Shown here: piece by piece, positions 1 through 9,810 of the stretch
How the letters are laid out: the number at the start of each line of letters is the position of its first letter
Numbering within the stretch: position 1 is the first letter of the stretch
Origin: Kitasatospora cinereorecta
GTDB lineage: Bacteria; Actinomycetota; Actinomycetes; Streptomycetales; Streptomycetaceae
Length of the DNA stretch: 64,000 bases
Assembly: GCF_024172095.1 (NCBI RefSeq)
Contig: NZ_JAMZDX010000002.1
Location: forward strand, 62,001 to 126,000
Reading direction: 5' to 3'
Position numbers and translations under genes: made by a program
Notes under the pieces: model-generated
The model's database searches: none
Told to the model about the DNA's origin: nothing
The model's input: only the letters and a program-made list of their open reading frames with translations

Positions 1-764
1 GGCCGCGCGGCACCACCCTCACCGAGGCCGGCGAACTGCTGCTGCCGCACGCCGAGGCGGTGCTGCGGCGGATCGGCCAGGCCGAGCGCGAGGTCCGTGA
101 CCTGGTCCGCAGCGGCGAGGCCACCCTGCGGGTCGGCACCTTCCCCACCGCCGGGGCGGGCCTGCTGCCGCCGGCCGTCCGCCGGCTGCTGGGCAGCGGC
201 GTCCGCCTCGGCCTCACCGAGGGTGAGCTCCCCGCCCTGCTGGACGGGCTGCGCTCGCGCGAACTGCACGTCGCCCTGGTCTTCCACCAGCCCGGCGAGC
301 GGCTGGACCTCGACCACGAGGTGACCGTCCACCCCCTGCTGGACGACCCGCTGATGCTGGTCCTGCCCGCCGACCACCCGCAGGCCGCCCTGGACCGCGT
401 TCCGCTCGCCGCGCTGCGGGAGGAGGGCTGGATCATGGGCACCACCGACTGGGACCCGGTCGACCGGGCGCTGCTGCGGGTCTGCGCGGCGGAGGGGTTC
501 GAGCCGGTGCCGGTGCTGCGGACCGACGACTACGGCGTACTGCAGGGCTTCGTCGCCGCCGGGATCGGAGTGGCCCTGGTGCCGCGCCTGGGACTCGGCA
601 CCACCCGCGAGGACGTGGTGGTCCGCCCCCTCGCCGGCCACACCCCCACCCGCCGCATCGGCGTCGCCCTCCTGCCCGGCCGCGCCCCCGCCCCCGCCGA
701 GGCCCTGCTCGCCGAACTCCGCACCGAAGCCGCCCGCCTCCACCACGACTGGTCCAGCCCTTGA
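1..764 (+). CDS. LysR-family transcriptional regulator (5' end outside window)
   Basis: The frame enters from the left edge (first full codon at base 3) and stops at TGA 762-764, leaving 253 visible residues. The first residues, reading RGTTLTEAGELLLPHAEA, are the tail of the LysR winged helix and the start of the linker helix, so the DNA-reading helix lies outside the window. The remainder is the periplasmic-binding-fold effector domain: it opens with VGTFPTAGAGLLPP and carries the family's late signature GFVAAGIGVALVPRLG near residue 185. Such proteins activate or repress target genes in response to a small ligand; the ligand cannot be read from the sequence. The regulated neighbour, usually divergent, would lie upstream. 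The family call is secure. Confidence 0.9.
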   Translation, partial: PRGTTLTEAGELLLPHAEAVLRRIGQAEREVRDLVRSGEATLRVGTFPTAGAGLLPPAVRRLLGSGVRLGLTEGELPALLDGLRSRELHVALVFHQPGERLDLDHEVTVHPLLDDPLMLVLPADHPQAALDRVPLAALREEGWIMGTTDWDPVDRALLRVCAAEGFEPVPVLRTDDYGVLQGFVAAGIGVALVPRLGLGTTREDVVVRPLAGHTPTRRIGVALLPGRAPAPAEALLAELRTEAARLHHDWSSP

Positions 765-876
765 CCCCGCCGCCCTCCGCGGCTCTCCCTTCTGCCTTGC
801 CGCCATCCCCCGGACTGCCCCACGCTGGTGGGGGCGGACGCGTCGACGGCCGGCGCGGTACGCCGGGAGGTGCGCG

Positions 877-1140
877 ATGCACAACCAGTGGGACGTCGAA
901 CTCAGCTTCGAGGAGGACGGCACGCACACCGCGTGCGAGGCCCGTCTGATCGGCACGGGCGCCCCCGCCCTGACCGGCCGCGGCGAGTCGGAACGCAGCA
1001 CCGGCGACCGCCCGGTCGCCCGGATCGGCGAGGAGGTGGCCGCGGCCCGTGCCCTGGACGAGCTCTCGCGCCGCCTGCGGACCCAGGCCACCGGCGACAT
1101 CCAGGACGAGAGCCACCGGCCCGGCTACCTGATCTATTGA
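877..1140 (+). CDS. DUF1876 domain-containing protein (dsRBD-like fold)
   Basis: An 87-residue protein with the DUF1876 pattern: N-terminal strand WDVELSFEEDGTHTACEARL, a Gly/Arg-rich loop, then helix EVAAARALDELSRRL. The family is widespread in actinobacteria (Rv2632c is the mycobacterial relative) and adopts a fold like a double-stranded-RNA-binding domain, but no function is established. The ATG at 877 is preceded by GGGAGGTGCGCG, a good ribosome-binding site. It is a single-gene unit between the LysR gene and the lipoamide dehydrogenase gene. The domain call rests on characteristic sequence; no role is inferred. Confidence 0.85.
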   Translation: MHNQWDVELSFEEDGTHTACEARLIGTGAPALTGRGESERSTGDRPVARIGEEVAAARALDELSRRLRTQATGDIQDESHRPGYLIY

Positions 1141-1234
1141 TCACACTCCGGGGGCGCGGTGGGCAGGCCGCCCGCCCTCCTGACACGATGACCCGGGAGG
1201 CAACTCACCGCGTCACCCGGAGGATCAGAGGATC

Positions 1235-2644
<1,410 letters not shown>

Positions 2645-2687
2645 GCCGTCCGGGTGAATCCAGCGCCGCCGGGGCCCTCCCCGCAGG

Positions 2688-2707
2688 CCGCCGGGGCGTC
2701 CCGGCGG
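2688..2707 (+). terminator. Hairpin after lpd
   Basis: Perfect 8-bp inverted repeat CCGCCGGG/CCCGGCGG around a 4-base loop, 44 bases after the lpd stop codon and 39 before the next start. There is no U-tract, as is usual for streptomycete terminators. Confidence 0.5.
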
Positions 2708-2745
2708 TACCTCTGGTCTGACGAGCGACCACGGAGGAGCCCCGG

Positions 2746-4083
2746 ATGGCCGACCAGGTGACGGAACGCAAGGAGCGCGGACGGGCGGCCCGCAAGGCGG
2801 TGCCGCGCTCGGGCCACGGCGAGTGGCGGCCCGCCGCCGACCGCGCCGACCCGGTGGCCGTCCTGGAGCAGCAGGCGCTGACCCGGGTCCCCGAGCTGGT
2901 GCCGATCCGGTACGGGCGGATGGCCGCGTCGGCGTTCGCCTTCCTGCGCGGCGCGGCGGCCGTGATGGCGGCGGACCTGGCGTCCGGTCCGCACACCGAC
3001 CTCAACGTCCAGCTGTGCGGCGACGCCCACCTGGTCAACTTCGGGGTCTTCGGTTCACCCGAACGGGCGCTCCTGTTCGATCTGAACGACTTCGACGAGA
3101 CCCTGCCCGGCCCGTTCGAGTGGGACGTCAAGCGGCTGGCTGCCAGCCTCGCCGTCGCCGCCCGGGAGAACGGCGCCGCCGACCGCGACGCCCGCCAGGT
3201 GGTGCTGGCCGGCGTCGGTGCCTACCGCCGGTCCATGCACGCGCTGGCCGGGCTCGGCGAGCTCGCCGTCTGGTACCGGCGGATCGCGGCCGAGGAACTG
3301 CTCCCGCTGGTGGAGAAGCCCGGCCAGCGCCGCCGGGTGGAGGCCCGGATCGCCGCCGCCCGCCGCCGCGACAGCCTGCAGGCCGCCGGCAAGCTCACCG
3401 AGGTGGTGGACGGCCGCCGGCGCATCGTCGACAACCCGCCGCTGGTCCAGCGCGCCGCCGTCGACACGGACGAGGTGCGGGCCCTGTTCGCCGACTACCG
3501 CTCCAGCCTGCCCGAGGAGCGCGGCGAACTGCTGGACCGCTACACCTTCGTCGACGCCGCGCTCAAGGTGGTCGGCGTCGGCAGCGTCGGCACCCGCTGC
3601 TTCATCGCGCTGTTCCAGGGCCGCGACGAGAACGACCCGCTGATGCTCCAGGTCAAGGAGGCCGAGGCCTCGGTGCTGGAGGCCCACCTGCCGGCCAGCC
3701 GATACGACCACCACGGCCACCGGGTGGTGGCCGGCCAGCGCTTCACCCAGGCCGCCAGCGACATCTTCCTCGGCTGGATGACCGGACCGGGCGGACGCCA
3801 CTTCTACTGGCGCCAGCTGCGCGACATGAAGGGCTCGGCCGAGGTCGGCACCATGTCCTCCGCCGAACTCGGCATCTACGCCGAGCTCTGCGGCACCGCC
3901 CTGGCCCGCGCCCACGCCCGCTCCGGCGACCGCATCGCCATCGCCGGCTACCTCGGCAACTCCGACACTTTCGACCAGTCGATCGCCGCCTTCGCCCTGC
4001 ACTACGCCGACCTCAACGACACCGACCACGCCGCCCTCGCCGCCGCCATCGCCTCCGGCCGCGTCGAGGCGGTCGAGGTGTAG
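2746..4083 (+). CDS. DUF2252 domain-containing protein
   Basis: A 445-residue protein of the DUF2252 family. The family hallmarks are visible: GDAHLVNFG near residue 92, the acidic cluster DLNDFDETLPGPFEWDVKRL near residue 107, and a distal GRHFYWRQLRDMKGSAE. The paired GDxHxxN and DxD-like motifs recall aminoglycoside-phosphotransferase/kinase-like folds, so a phosphotransfer activity is possible but not demonstrated for the family. The ATG at 2746 is preceded by ACGGAGGAGCCCCGG. It is probably monocistronic, flanked by hairpins on both sides. Family assignment is firm; function unknown. Confidence 0.88.
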   Translation: MADQVTERKERGRAARKAVPRSGHGEWRPAADRADPVAVLEQQALTRVPELVPIRYGRMAASAFAFLRGAAAVMAADLASGPHTDLNVQLCGDAHLVNFGVFGSPERALLFDLNDFDETLPGPFEWDVKRLAASLAVAARENGAADRDARQVVLAGVGAYRRSMHALAGLGELAVWYRRIAAEELLPLVEKPGQRRRVEARIAAARRRDSLQAAGKLTEVVDGRRRIVDNPPLVQRAAVDTDEVRALFADYRSSLPEERGELLDRYTFVDAALKVVGVGSVGTRCFIALFQGRDENDPLMLQVKEAEASVLEAHLPASRYDHHGHRVVAGQRFTQAASDIFLGWMTGPGGRHFYWRQLRDMKGSAEVGTMSSAELGIYAELCGTALARAHARSGDRIAIAGYLGNSDTFDQSIAAFALHYADLNDTDHAALAAAIASGRVEAVEV

Positions 4084-4099
4084 AACCGCCGGCCCGATC

Positions 4100-4116
4100 C
4101 GGCCCCTTTCGGGCCG
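4100..4116 (+). terminator. Hairpin after the DUF2252 gene
   Basis: Inverted repeat CGGCCC-CTTTC-GGGCCG located 16 bases after the stop codon. A short but perfect 6-bp stem, followed by TTCGG. Confidence 0.5.
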
Positions 4117-4274
4117 TTCGGCAGGATGGACCGGGCGGCGTTCAGCCAACTCCCAGGAACTTGGGACAGCCATTACTGCCCCATGGGAGTCTGATGACCT
4201 GGAGCCGTCCGGGTGAGGGGGCGGCCGCCGGGTCGGACGCCGACGCCCCGGCGCACCACCGGACGGGGGGAAGC

Positions 4275-5297
4275 ATGCCGATCTCGGGCGGATCCACCGA
4301 GGAGGCCGACCCGGCTGTCCGTGCGGTCCGCGCGGTCGAGGCCGGCCACCGTACGCCGGACGGTCCCGCCGGGGCGGGCGGCGCCCGGCGGCGGGCCGCC
4401 GACACCCTGCTGCGGCACTCACCGCTCCAGCCCGCGTTCCGGATCCGCTCCGCCCGCCGGCTGGCGGTGCTGGCGTACCACGGCGTGGACGACCCGGCGA
4501 GCTTCGCCGCCCAGTTGGAGCGGCTGACCAGGACCGCCACCCCGGTCACCCTCGACCAGGTGGAGCAGGCGGTCGCCGAGGGGCGGCCGCTGGCTCCGCG
4601 CAGCGTGCTGCTCACCTTCGACGACGGCGAGCGCAGCGTGCTGACCCGGGGCCTGCCGGCCCTGGCCCGGCACCGGCTCCCGGCGGCCGCCTTCGTGGTG
4701 GCCGGACACATCGGCGGCGACCAGCCGTTCTGGTGGACCGAGGCGCACCATCTGGTCGCCGCCGGCGGCCACGCCGCCGCGCTCGGCCGACCGGCGGCGC
4801 CCGGCGCCGCGGTGGCCGCGCTCAAGCGGCTGCCCGACGCCGAACGGCTCGGCGCCCTGGAGGAGTTGCGTGCCACCGCCGCCCGTCCCACGCCCCGGAC
4901 CGAGCAACTGACCGTCCGGGACCTCGCCACCCTGCGGGACGGCGGCGTGGCGATCGGCAACCACACCCTCACCCACCCCTGCCTGGACCGGTGCGCGGAC
5001 GGGACCGTCCGGACCGAGGTCGCCGAGGCGCACCAGCTGCTGACCGGCTGGCTCGGCGCCGCCCCGACCGCCTTCGCCTACCCCAACGGCAACCTCGACG
5101 GCCGCGCCGAGACGCTGCTGCGCGACCTCGGCTACCGGCTCGGCTTCCTGTTCGACCACCGGCACGACGCCCTGCTGCCGCGAAACCCCCTGCGGATCAG
5201 CCGACTTCGGGTGAACTCGCACACCACCCGGGCCCGGTTCGACACCATCCTCTCGGGGCTGCACCCCGCCGTCCACCGCCTCCGCGGCGGACACTGA
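4275..5297 (+). CDS. Polysaccharide deacetylase (NodB-domain) protein
   Basis: Predicted metal-dependent carbohydrate esterase (CE4 fold), 340 residues. Motif 1 is TFDDG near residue 114, motif 2 the His pair in NHTLTHPC near residue 229, and AYPNG follows near residue 260; LAYHGVDD precedes them. These are the metal-binding and catalytic motifs of chitin/peptidoglycan/exopolysaccharide deacetylases. I chose ATG 4275 because GGGGGAAGC directly precedes it; an in-frame ATG at 4194 lacks a ribosome-binding site. No signal peptide is evident, so the substrate may be cytoplasmic or lipid-linked. The gene is followed 53 bases later by a CelD-type acyltransferase gene, a pairing common in surface-polysaccharide loci. 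Confidence 0.88.
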   Translation: MPISGGSTEEADPAVRAVRAVEAGHRTPDGPAGAGGARRRAADTLLRHSPLQPAFRIRSARRLAVLAYHGVDDPASFAAQLERLTRTATPVTLDQVEQAVAEGRPLAPRSVLLTFDDGERSVLTRGLPALARHRLPAAAFVVAGHIGGDQPFWWTEAHHLVAAGGHAAALGRPAAPGAAVAALKRLPDAERLGALEELRATAARPTPRTEQLTVRDLATLRDGGVAIGNHTLTHPCLDRCADGTVRTEVAEAHQLLTGWLGAAPTAFAYPNGNLDGRAETLLRDLGYRLGFLFDHRHDALLPRNPLRISRLRVNSHTTRARFDTILSGLHPAVHRLRGGH

Positions 5298-5350
5298 CCC
5301 GACCCCGGCACCCGACGCTCCGGGCGCCGTCCGAGAACCCCGGGGAGACC

Positions 5351-6430
5351 GTGACCGTCCGACCCGAGATCCACACCGGCCCGCACCTGCCCGCCGAACT
5401 CGTCGACGGCTGGCGCACCCTGGTCGCCGACGACCCCGGCGGCTCGTGGTTCATGACACCCGACTGGGTGCTCGCCTGGTGGGAGACGCTCGGCGCGGGC
5501 CGGCCCGCCGAGATCGCCGTCTGGCGCGGACCCGACGGCCGGCCCGACGCCGTCGTCCCGCTGCTGCGTGGCCGGCAGACCCTGCACCCCAGGCTCCCGC
5601 TCACCGTGGACTGCCTGACCCTGCTCGGCTCCGGCCCCGGCGCCGCCGACCACTGCGGCATCCCCACCCGGCCCGAGCGCCGCGCCGACGTACGCGACTG
5701 GCTGGCCGAACGCGCCCGCCGCACCACCCTCTGGCTGCCCGACCTCGACCCCGGCCAGGACGTCCTGCTGCCGCCCACCGCCCGCCCCGTGGTCCGCGCC
5801 GCCTGCCCGCGCGCGGACCTCACCGCCGGTCCGGACGCCCTTGGCTCACGCCAGTTCCGCGCCACCGTCCGCCGCTACGGCCGCAAACTCGCCGCCGCCG
5901 GCGTCACCTTCCGCTGGGTCGACGCCGGCGAGGCCGACGAACGCCTCCTCGACACCGTCCTCCACCTGCACCGGCTGCGCCGCGACGCCCTCGGCCGCCC
6001 GACCACGTTCGACCAAGGGCGCCGCCCCCTGCACGCCCGCCTGCTCGAACGCACCGCGGGCACCGGCCACGGACCCGCCTTCCTGCTCGCCGAACGCGAC
6101 ACGGCGACCGTCGGCGCCCTCTACGGCTTCCGCTGGCGCGACTCCTTCAGCTACTACCAGATCGGCTGGGAACCGGAGTTGGCGCCACTGCGGCTCGGCA
6201 CCGCGGTCATCGACCAGGCCCTGCGCGCCTGCGCCGAACGCGGCCTGCGCACCTTCGACTTCCTGCGCGGCACCGAGCCCTACAAGTACCGCTTCGGCGC
6301 GGTCGACCGCGAGGACGTCTCCTGGCTCGTCCCGCGCGGCACCTCCGGCGCGCTGCTGGCGCTCAAGCACCGCGTCCGGGACGCGGCGCGCTCCCGGCCT
6401 CAGCCGGCGTCGACGACACCGTCCAGGTAG
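5351..6430 (+). CDS. GNAT-family acetyltransferase, CelD/BcsL type
   Basis: A 359-residue protein starting at GTG 5351 behind CGGGGAGACC. The N-terminal half (DDPGGSWFMTPDWVLAWWET) and the C-terminal FRATVRRYGRKLAAAG...GTEPYKYRFGAV match the CelD/BcsL double-GNAT (Acetyltransf_6) family, involved in acylation steps of cellulose and exopolysaccharide production. It follows the polysaccharide deacetylase gene on the same strand, so the two probably act on one glycan. Its last 31 bases overlap the 3' end of the opposing YchJ-like gene, a tail-to-tail overlap. The acyl donor and acceptor are unknown. Confidence 0.82.
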   Translation: MTVRPEIHTGPHLPAELVDGWRTLVADDPGGSWFMTPDWVLAWWETLGAGRPAEIAVWRGPDGRPDAVVPLLRGRQTLHPRLPLTVDCLTLLGSGPGAADHCGIPTRPERRADVRDWLAERARRTTLWLPDLDPGQDVLLPPTARPVVRAACPRADLTAGPDALGSRQFRATVRRYGRKLAAAGVTFRWVDAGEADERLLDTVLHLHRLRRDALGRPTTFDQGRRPLHARLLERTAGTGHGPAFLLAERDTATVGALYGFRWRDSFSYYQIGWEPELAPLRLGTAVIDQALRACAERGLRTFDFLRGTEPYKYRFGAVDREDVSWLVPRGTSGALLALKHRVRDAARSRPQPASTTPSR

Positions 6431-6834
6431 ACCCAGGCGCCCTGGTGGCGCCGGAACCGGCTGTTCTCGTGCAGCACGCCGGCGTGGCCGCCCTCCCGGT
6501 AGTGCGCACGGAACTCCACCGTGCCCTCCTGGTGGAACGGCCCGCCCTCGCCCGTACCCACGATCTCCAGCCGCTCCCAGCGCATCCCCGGGTCGAAGTC
6601 GACGGCGTCCGGGCGGGTGTCCGGGTGCCAGCTGCGCAGCAGGTACGGCTCGTCGTGCACCGCGAACGCGCTGAACCGCGAGCGCATCAGCTGCTCCGCG
6701 GTGGACGCGGCGGCCTCGCCCCGGTGCAACCGCCCGCAGCACTCGGCGTAGCGGGCGGGCAGGCCGCACGGGCACGCCTCGGGCGCGGCGGGCACGGCTG
6801 CGGGGGCGGGGCGGTTGGTACGGCGTCGCGACAT
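6400..6834 (-). CDS. YchJ family protein with SEC-C motif
   Basis: A 144-residue protein of the UPF0225/YchJ family. The N-terminus carries the SEC-C zinc motif in CPCGLPARYAECCGRLH (residues 22-38), followed by the YchJ core LMRSRFSAFAVHDEPYLLRSWH and a C-terminal NTF2-like strand pair HENSRFRRHQGAWVYLDG. SEC-C motifs bind zinc and mediate protein contacts, as in SecA; the cellular role of YchJ is not established. The start is preceded by GACAAT six bases before ATG and no Shine-Dalgarno sequence, suggesting a leaderless transcript. It overlaps the acetyltransferase gene tail-to-tail. Confidence 0.9.
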   Translation of the reverse strand: MSRRRTNRPAPAAVPAAPEACPCGLPARYAECCGRLHRGEAAASTAEQLMRSRFSAFAVHDEPYLLRSWHPDTRPDAVDFDPGMRWERLEIVGTGEGGPFHQEGTVEFRAHYREGGHAGVLHENSRFRRHQGAWVYLDGVVDAG

Positions 6835-6861
6835 GGGGCCATTGTCCCCTGCCGGGCGGGC

Positions 6862-7242
6862 CTACTGCGCCGGTCGGCCGTGCAGGCGCTCGAGGTCGCG
6901 GCGGTCCCGCTTGGTCGGCCGGCCGGCGCCGCGGTCACGCAGGCCGACCACGGCCGGCGCCTCCGTACGCGGCGGGGGCGGCGGGCTGTGGTCGACGTAG
7001 CACTCGACCGCCACCGGGGCGCCCACCCGCTTGCTGATCACCCGGGTCACCTTGACGATCCGCTCCCGGCCCTCGTGCCGCAGCCGCACCTCGTCGCCCG
7101 GCTTCACCTGCTGCGCCGGCTTCGCCCGCTCCCCGTTCACCCGCACATGCCCCGCCCGGCAGGCCGCCCCACCCGCCGACCGAGTCTTCACCAGCCGAAC
7201 CGCCCAGATCCAGCTGTCCACCCGCGCCGCAACCTCGTCCAT
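6862..7242 (-). CDS. S4-domain RNA-binding protein, Hsp15-like
   Basis: A 126-residue protein with an S4 RNA-binding domain at residues 5-65 (RVDSWIWAVRLVKTRSAG...VRVNGERAKPAQQVKPGDEV), and a basic C-terminal tail GRPTKRDRRDLERL typical of the Hsp15 group. In E. coli Hsp15 binds stalled 50S subunits carrying nascent chains; an equivalent ribosome-rescue role is inferred here. A TAAAGT hexamer sits six bases before the ATG without a ribosome-binding site, so the message is probably leaderless. It lies 27 bases downstream of the YchJ-like gene start on the same strand and is divergent from the PadR gene. Confidence 0.9.
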   Translation of the reverse strand: MDEVAARVDSWIWAVRLVKTRSAGGAACRAGHVRVNGERAKPAQQVKPGDEVRLRHEGRERIVKVTRVISKRVGAPVAVECYVDHSPPPPPRTEAPAVVGLRDRGAGRPTKRDRRDLERLHGRPAQ

Positions 7243-7270
7243 ACCCCGACTTTAGCCGTGACGCCAACCA

Positions 7271-7353
7271 CCACGGGGGCGCGAGGAACTGCGCGCAGCG
7301 GCAGGGCACCGGCCGCACTCTCCCGCCTCGCGCAGTTCCCCGCGCCCCTGTGG
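7271..7353. repeat. Streptomyces-type intergenic inverted repeat
   Basis: Two 25-base arms (7271-7295 and 7329-7353) form an inverted repeat with two mismatches, both built on GGGGCGCG-GGAACTGCGCG. This sequence is a very common dispersed intergenic hairpin in Streptomyces genomes. Here it lies between the divergent starts of the S4 gene and the PadR gene rather than between convergent genes, so termination is not its obvious role. Confidence 0.75.
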
Positions 7354-7373
7354 TCGACCCCTAGGATCGGATC

Positions 7374-7952
7374 ATGTCGCTCCCGCACGCCATCCTCACC
7401 GCCCTCCTGGAGAAGCCGTCGTCGGGGCTGGAGCTGACCCGGCGGTTCGACCGGTCGATCGGGTTCTTCTGGTCGGCCACGCATCAGCAGATCTACCGCG
7501 AGCTGGGCCGCCTGGAGCAGGCGGGGCTGATCCGGGCACTTCCGCAGGCGGCGGACGGCCGCGGCCCGCGCAAGGCGTACGAGGTGCTGCCGGCGGGCCG
7601 GGAGGCGCTGGTGGCGTGGGTGGGGGAGCAGCAGGAGCCGAAGCAGATCCGGGACGCGCTGCTGCTGCGGCTGCGGGCGGCGGCGGTGGTGGGTACCGGC
7701 GGCCTGGGTGCGGAGCTGCGCCGGCACCTGGAACTGCACCGGAGCCAGCTCGCCGAGTACCGGGAGATCGAGGCGCGGGACTTCGCGCCGGAGCGGGTGG
7801 GGGAGGAGAACCGGCTGCACCACCTGGTGCTGTCGGGCGGGATCCAGCTGGAGTCGTTCTGGACGACGTGGCTGGAGGACGCGGTCCGCACCGTGGCGGA
7901 GCTGGACGCCGTCGACAACGCCGTCGACAACGGCGTCGACAAGGAGGTGTGA
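7374..7952 (+). CDS. PadR-family transcriptional regulator
   Basis: A 192-residue two-domain PadR protein: winged helix at residues 1-75 (LPHAILTALLEKPSSGLELTRRF...WSATHQQIYRELGRLEQAGLI) and a C-terminal helical dimerisation domain (LRRHLELHRSQLAEYREIE). PadR proteins repress efflux or detoxification genes and release DNA on binding phenolics or drugs. The gene lies 77 bases upstream of the LLM oxidoreductase/FMN reductase pair on the same strand, so that pair is the likely target. A TTGAATCAA palindrome lies in the gap. The C-terminal Val-Asp-Asn repeat is slightly degenerate. Confidence 0.9.
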   Translation: MSLPHAILTALLEKPSSGLELTRRFDRSIGFFWSATHQQIYRELGRLEQAGLIRALPQAADGRGPRKAYEVLPAGREALVAWVGEQQEPKQIRDALLLRLRAAAVVGTGGLGAELRRHLELHRSQLAEYREIEARDFAPERVGEENRLHHLVLSGGIQLESFWTTWLEDAVRTVAELDAVDNAVDNGVDKEV

Positions 7953-8002
7953 GCACCGGGAATACCGTCGCAGTCGCCTCGGTTCAGCGGTATAGTTGAA
8001 TG

Positions 8003-8011
8003 TTGAATCAA
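8003..8011. promoter_or_regulatory. Small palindrome before the LLM oxidoreductase gene
   Basis: TTGA-A-TCAA, preceded by an overlapping direct copy of TTGAAT at 7996-8001 region, in AT-rich sequence 19 bases before the GTG start. A candidate PadR site or promoter element; too short to be certain. Confidence 0.3.
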
Positions 8012-8029
8012 GTGGAGGAGCTGAGAGCA

Positions 8030-9124
8030 GTGCAGTTCGGGATCTTCAGCGTCGGCGACGTGACCACCGACCCCACCACCGGTCGGACCCCGACCGAGCA
8101 CGAGCGGATCAAGGCCATGGTGGCGATCGCGCTCAAGGCGGAGGAGGTCGGCCTGGACGTCTTCGCGACCGGTGAGCACCACAACCCGCCGTTCGTGCCG
8201 TCCTCGCCGACCACCATGCTGGGCTACATCGCGGCCCGCACCGAGCGCCTGATCCTCTCCACCTCCACCACCCTGATCACCACCAACGACCCGGTGAAGA
8301 TCGCCGAGGACTTCGCGATGCTCCAGCACCTGGCCGAGGGCCGGGTGGACGTGATGATGGGCCGCGGCAACACCGGGCCGGTCTACCCGTGGTTCGGCCA
8401 GGACATCCGGCAGGGCATCCCGCTGGCGATCGAGAACTACGCGCTGCTGCACCAGCTGTGGCGCGAGGAGAACGTGGACTGGCAGGGCCGCTTCCGTACG
8501 CCGCTGCAGTCGTTCACCTCGACCCCGCGTCCGCTGGACGACACCCCGCCGTTCGTCTGGCACGGCTCGATCCGTTCGCCGGAGATCGCCGAGCAGGCGG
8601 CGTACTACGGTGACGGCTTCTTCGCCAACAACATCTTCTGGCCCAAGGAGCACTTCCAGAAGCTGATCAACCTCTACCGGGAGCGCTACGCCCACTACGG
8701 CCACGGCACCCCGGAGCAGGCGATGGTCGGCCTCGGCGGCCAGGTGTTCATGCGCAAGAACTCGCAGGACGCGGTCCGCGAGTTCCGTCCGTACTTCGAC
8801 AACGCGCCGGTCTACGGTCACGGTCCTTCGCTGGAGGAGTTCACCGAGCAGACGCCGCTGACGGTGGGCAGCCCGCAGGAGGTCGTCGAGAAGACGCTGG
8901 CCTTCCGCGAGTCCTTCGGCGACTACCAGCGCCAGCTGTTCCTGATGGACCACGCGGGCCTGCCGCTGAAGACGGTGCTGGAGCAACTGGACCTGCTGGG
9001 CGAGGAGGTCGTGCCGGTGCTGCGCAAGGAGTTCGCCAAGGGGCGTCCGGCCGAGGTGCCGGACGGTCCGACCCACGCCGCGCGCGTCGCGGCCCGCGCC
9101 GAGTCGCTGGAAGAGGCCAAGTGA
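8030..9124 (+). CDS. LLM-class flavin-dependent oxidoreductase, CE1758 family
   Basis: Luciferase-like monooxygenase fold (364 residues) using reduced flavin: core motifs TGEHHNPPFVPSSP, LSTSTTLITTNDP, RVDVMMGRGNTGPVYPWFG and WHGSIRSPEIAEQAA. I place the start at GTG 8030, nine bases after GGAGGAG at 8014-8020; an in-frame ATG at 8000 would put that ribosome-binding site inside the gene. Its stop codon overlaps the next gene's GTG (GTGA), so the oxygenase and flavin reductase are translationally coupled. This adjacency is the defining feature of the CE1758/CE1759 pair. The substrate is unknown. Control by the upstream PadR protein is likely. Confidence 0.93.
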   Translation: MQFGIFSVGDVTTDPTTGRTPTEHERIKAMVAIALKAEEVGLDVFATGEHHNPPFVPSSPTTMLGYIAARTERLILSTSTTLITTNDPVKIAEDFAMLQHLAEGRVDVMMGRGNTGPVYPWFGQDIRQGIPLAIENYALLHQLWREENVDWQGRFRTPLQSFTSTPRPLDDTPPFVWHGSIRSPEIAEQAAYYGDGFFANNIFWPKEHFQKLINLYRERYAHYGHGTPEQAMVGLGGQVFMRKNSQDAVREFRPYFDNAPVYGHGPSLEEFTEQTPLTVGSPQEVVEKTLAFRESFGDYQRQLFLMDHAGLPLKTVLEQLDLLGEEVVPVLRKEFAKGRPAEVPDGPTHAARVAARAESLEEAK

Positions 9125-9741
9125 GCACCGTGAAGCTGGCGGTGGTGTCGGCCGGGCTGTCCGTGCCGTCGTCCACCCGGCTGCTGGCCGACCGGATCGC
9201 CGAGGCGACCGCGCGTGAACTGCGCGACGCCGGACGCGAGGTGGATGTCACCGTCATCGAACTCCGCGACCTGGCGCGGGAGATCGCCGACAACCTGGTC
9301 ACAGGGTTCCCCGGTCCCGGGTTGCGGCGGGCGCTCGCGGCGGTCACCGACGCGGACGGGATCGTCGCCGTCACGCCGATCTTCAGCGCCTCCTACAGCG
9401 GCCTGTTCAAGTCCTTCGTGGATGTGATCGACAAGGACGCGCTGACCGGACGGCCGGTGCTGATCGCCGCCACCGGCGGTACCGCCCGGCACTCGCTGGC
9501 GCTGGAGCACGCCATGCGGCCGCTCTTCGCCCACCTGCGGGCGGTGGTCGCCCCGACCGCGGTCTACGCGGCGTCCGAGGACTGGGGTTCGGCCGGGTCC
9601 GCCGACGGCGCGTTGGCCGGCCGGATCGCCCGCGCGGCGGGAGAGTTGGCCGAGCTGATGGCCGGTCGTCCGGCGGCGGCCCGGACCGAGGAGGCGGTGA
9701 TCCCGTTCGCCCAGCAGCTGGCCGCCCTGCGCACCGGCTGA
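9121..9741 (+). CDS. NAD(P)H-dependent FMN reductase, CE1759 family
   Basis: A 206-residue flavodoxin-fold reductase: N-terminal KLAVVSAGLSVPSSTRLLADRI (phosphate-binding loop), VTPIFSASYSGLFKSFVDV (the P-[IL]-x-x-S-Y-S-x-x-x-K signature of FMN reductases) and LIAATGGTARHSLALEHAMRP. It should supply FMNH2 to the LLM oxygenase encoded immediately upstream, with which it overlaps by four bases. Start GTG 9121 is set by that overlap. The family call is firm; the physiological substrate of the two-component system is not known. Confidence 0.92.
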   Translation: MSTVKLAVVSAGLSVPSSTRLLADRIAEATARELRDAGREVDVTVIELRDLAREIADNLVTGFPGPGLRRALAAVTDADGIVAVTPIFSASYSGLFKSFVDVIDKDALTGRPVLIAATGGTARHSLALEHAMRPLFAHLRAVVAPTAVYAASEDWGSAGSADGALAGRIARAAGELAELMAGRPAAARTEEAVIPFAQQLAALRTG

Positions 9742-9810
9742 TCCGGCCCGCCCCACCCGTCCGTCCCACCCGTCCGACCCACCTGCTGGTCCGACCCCGA
9801 GGAGAGACAT

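Noticed and set aside
2823..4274. Long upstream extension of the polysaccharide deacetylase
   Set aside because: It runs antisense-like through the DUF2252 gene in another frame; GGGGGAAGC and the conserved N-terminus set ATG 4275.
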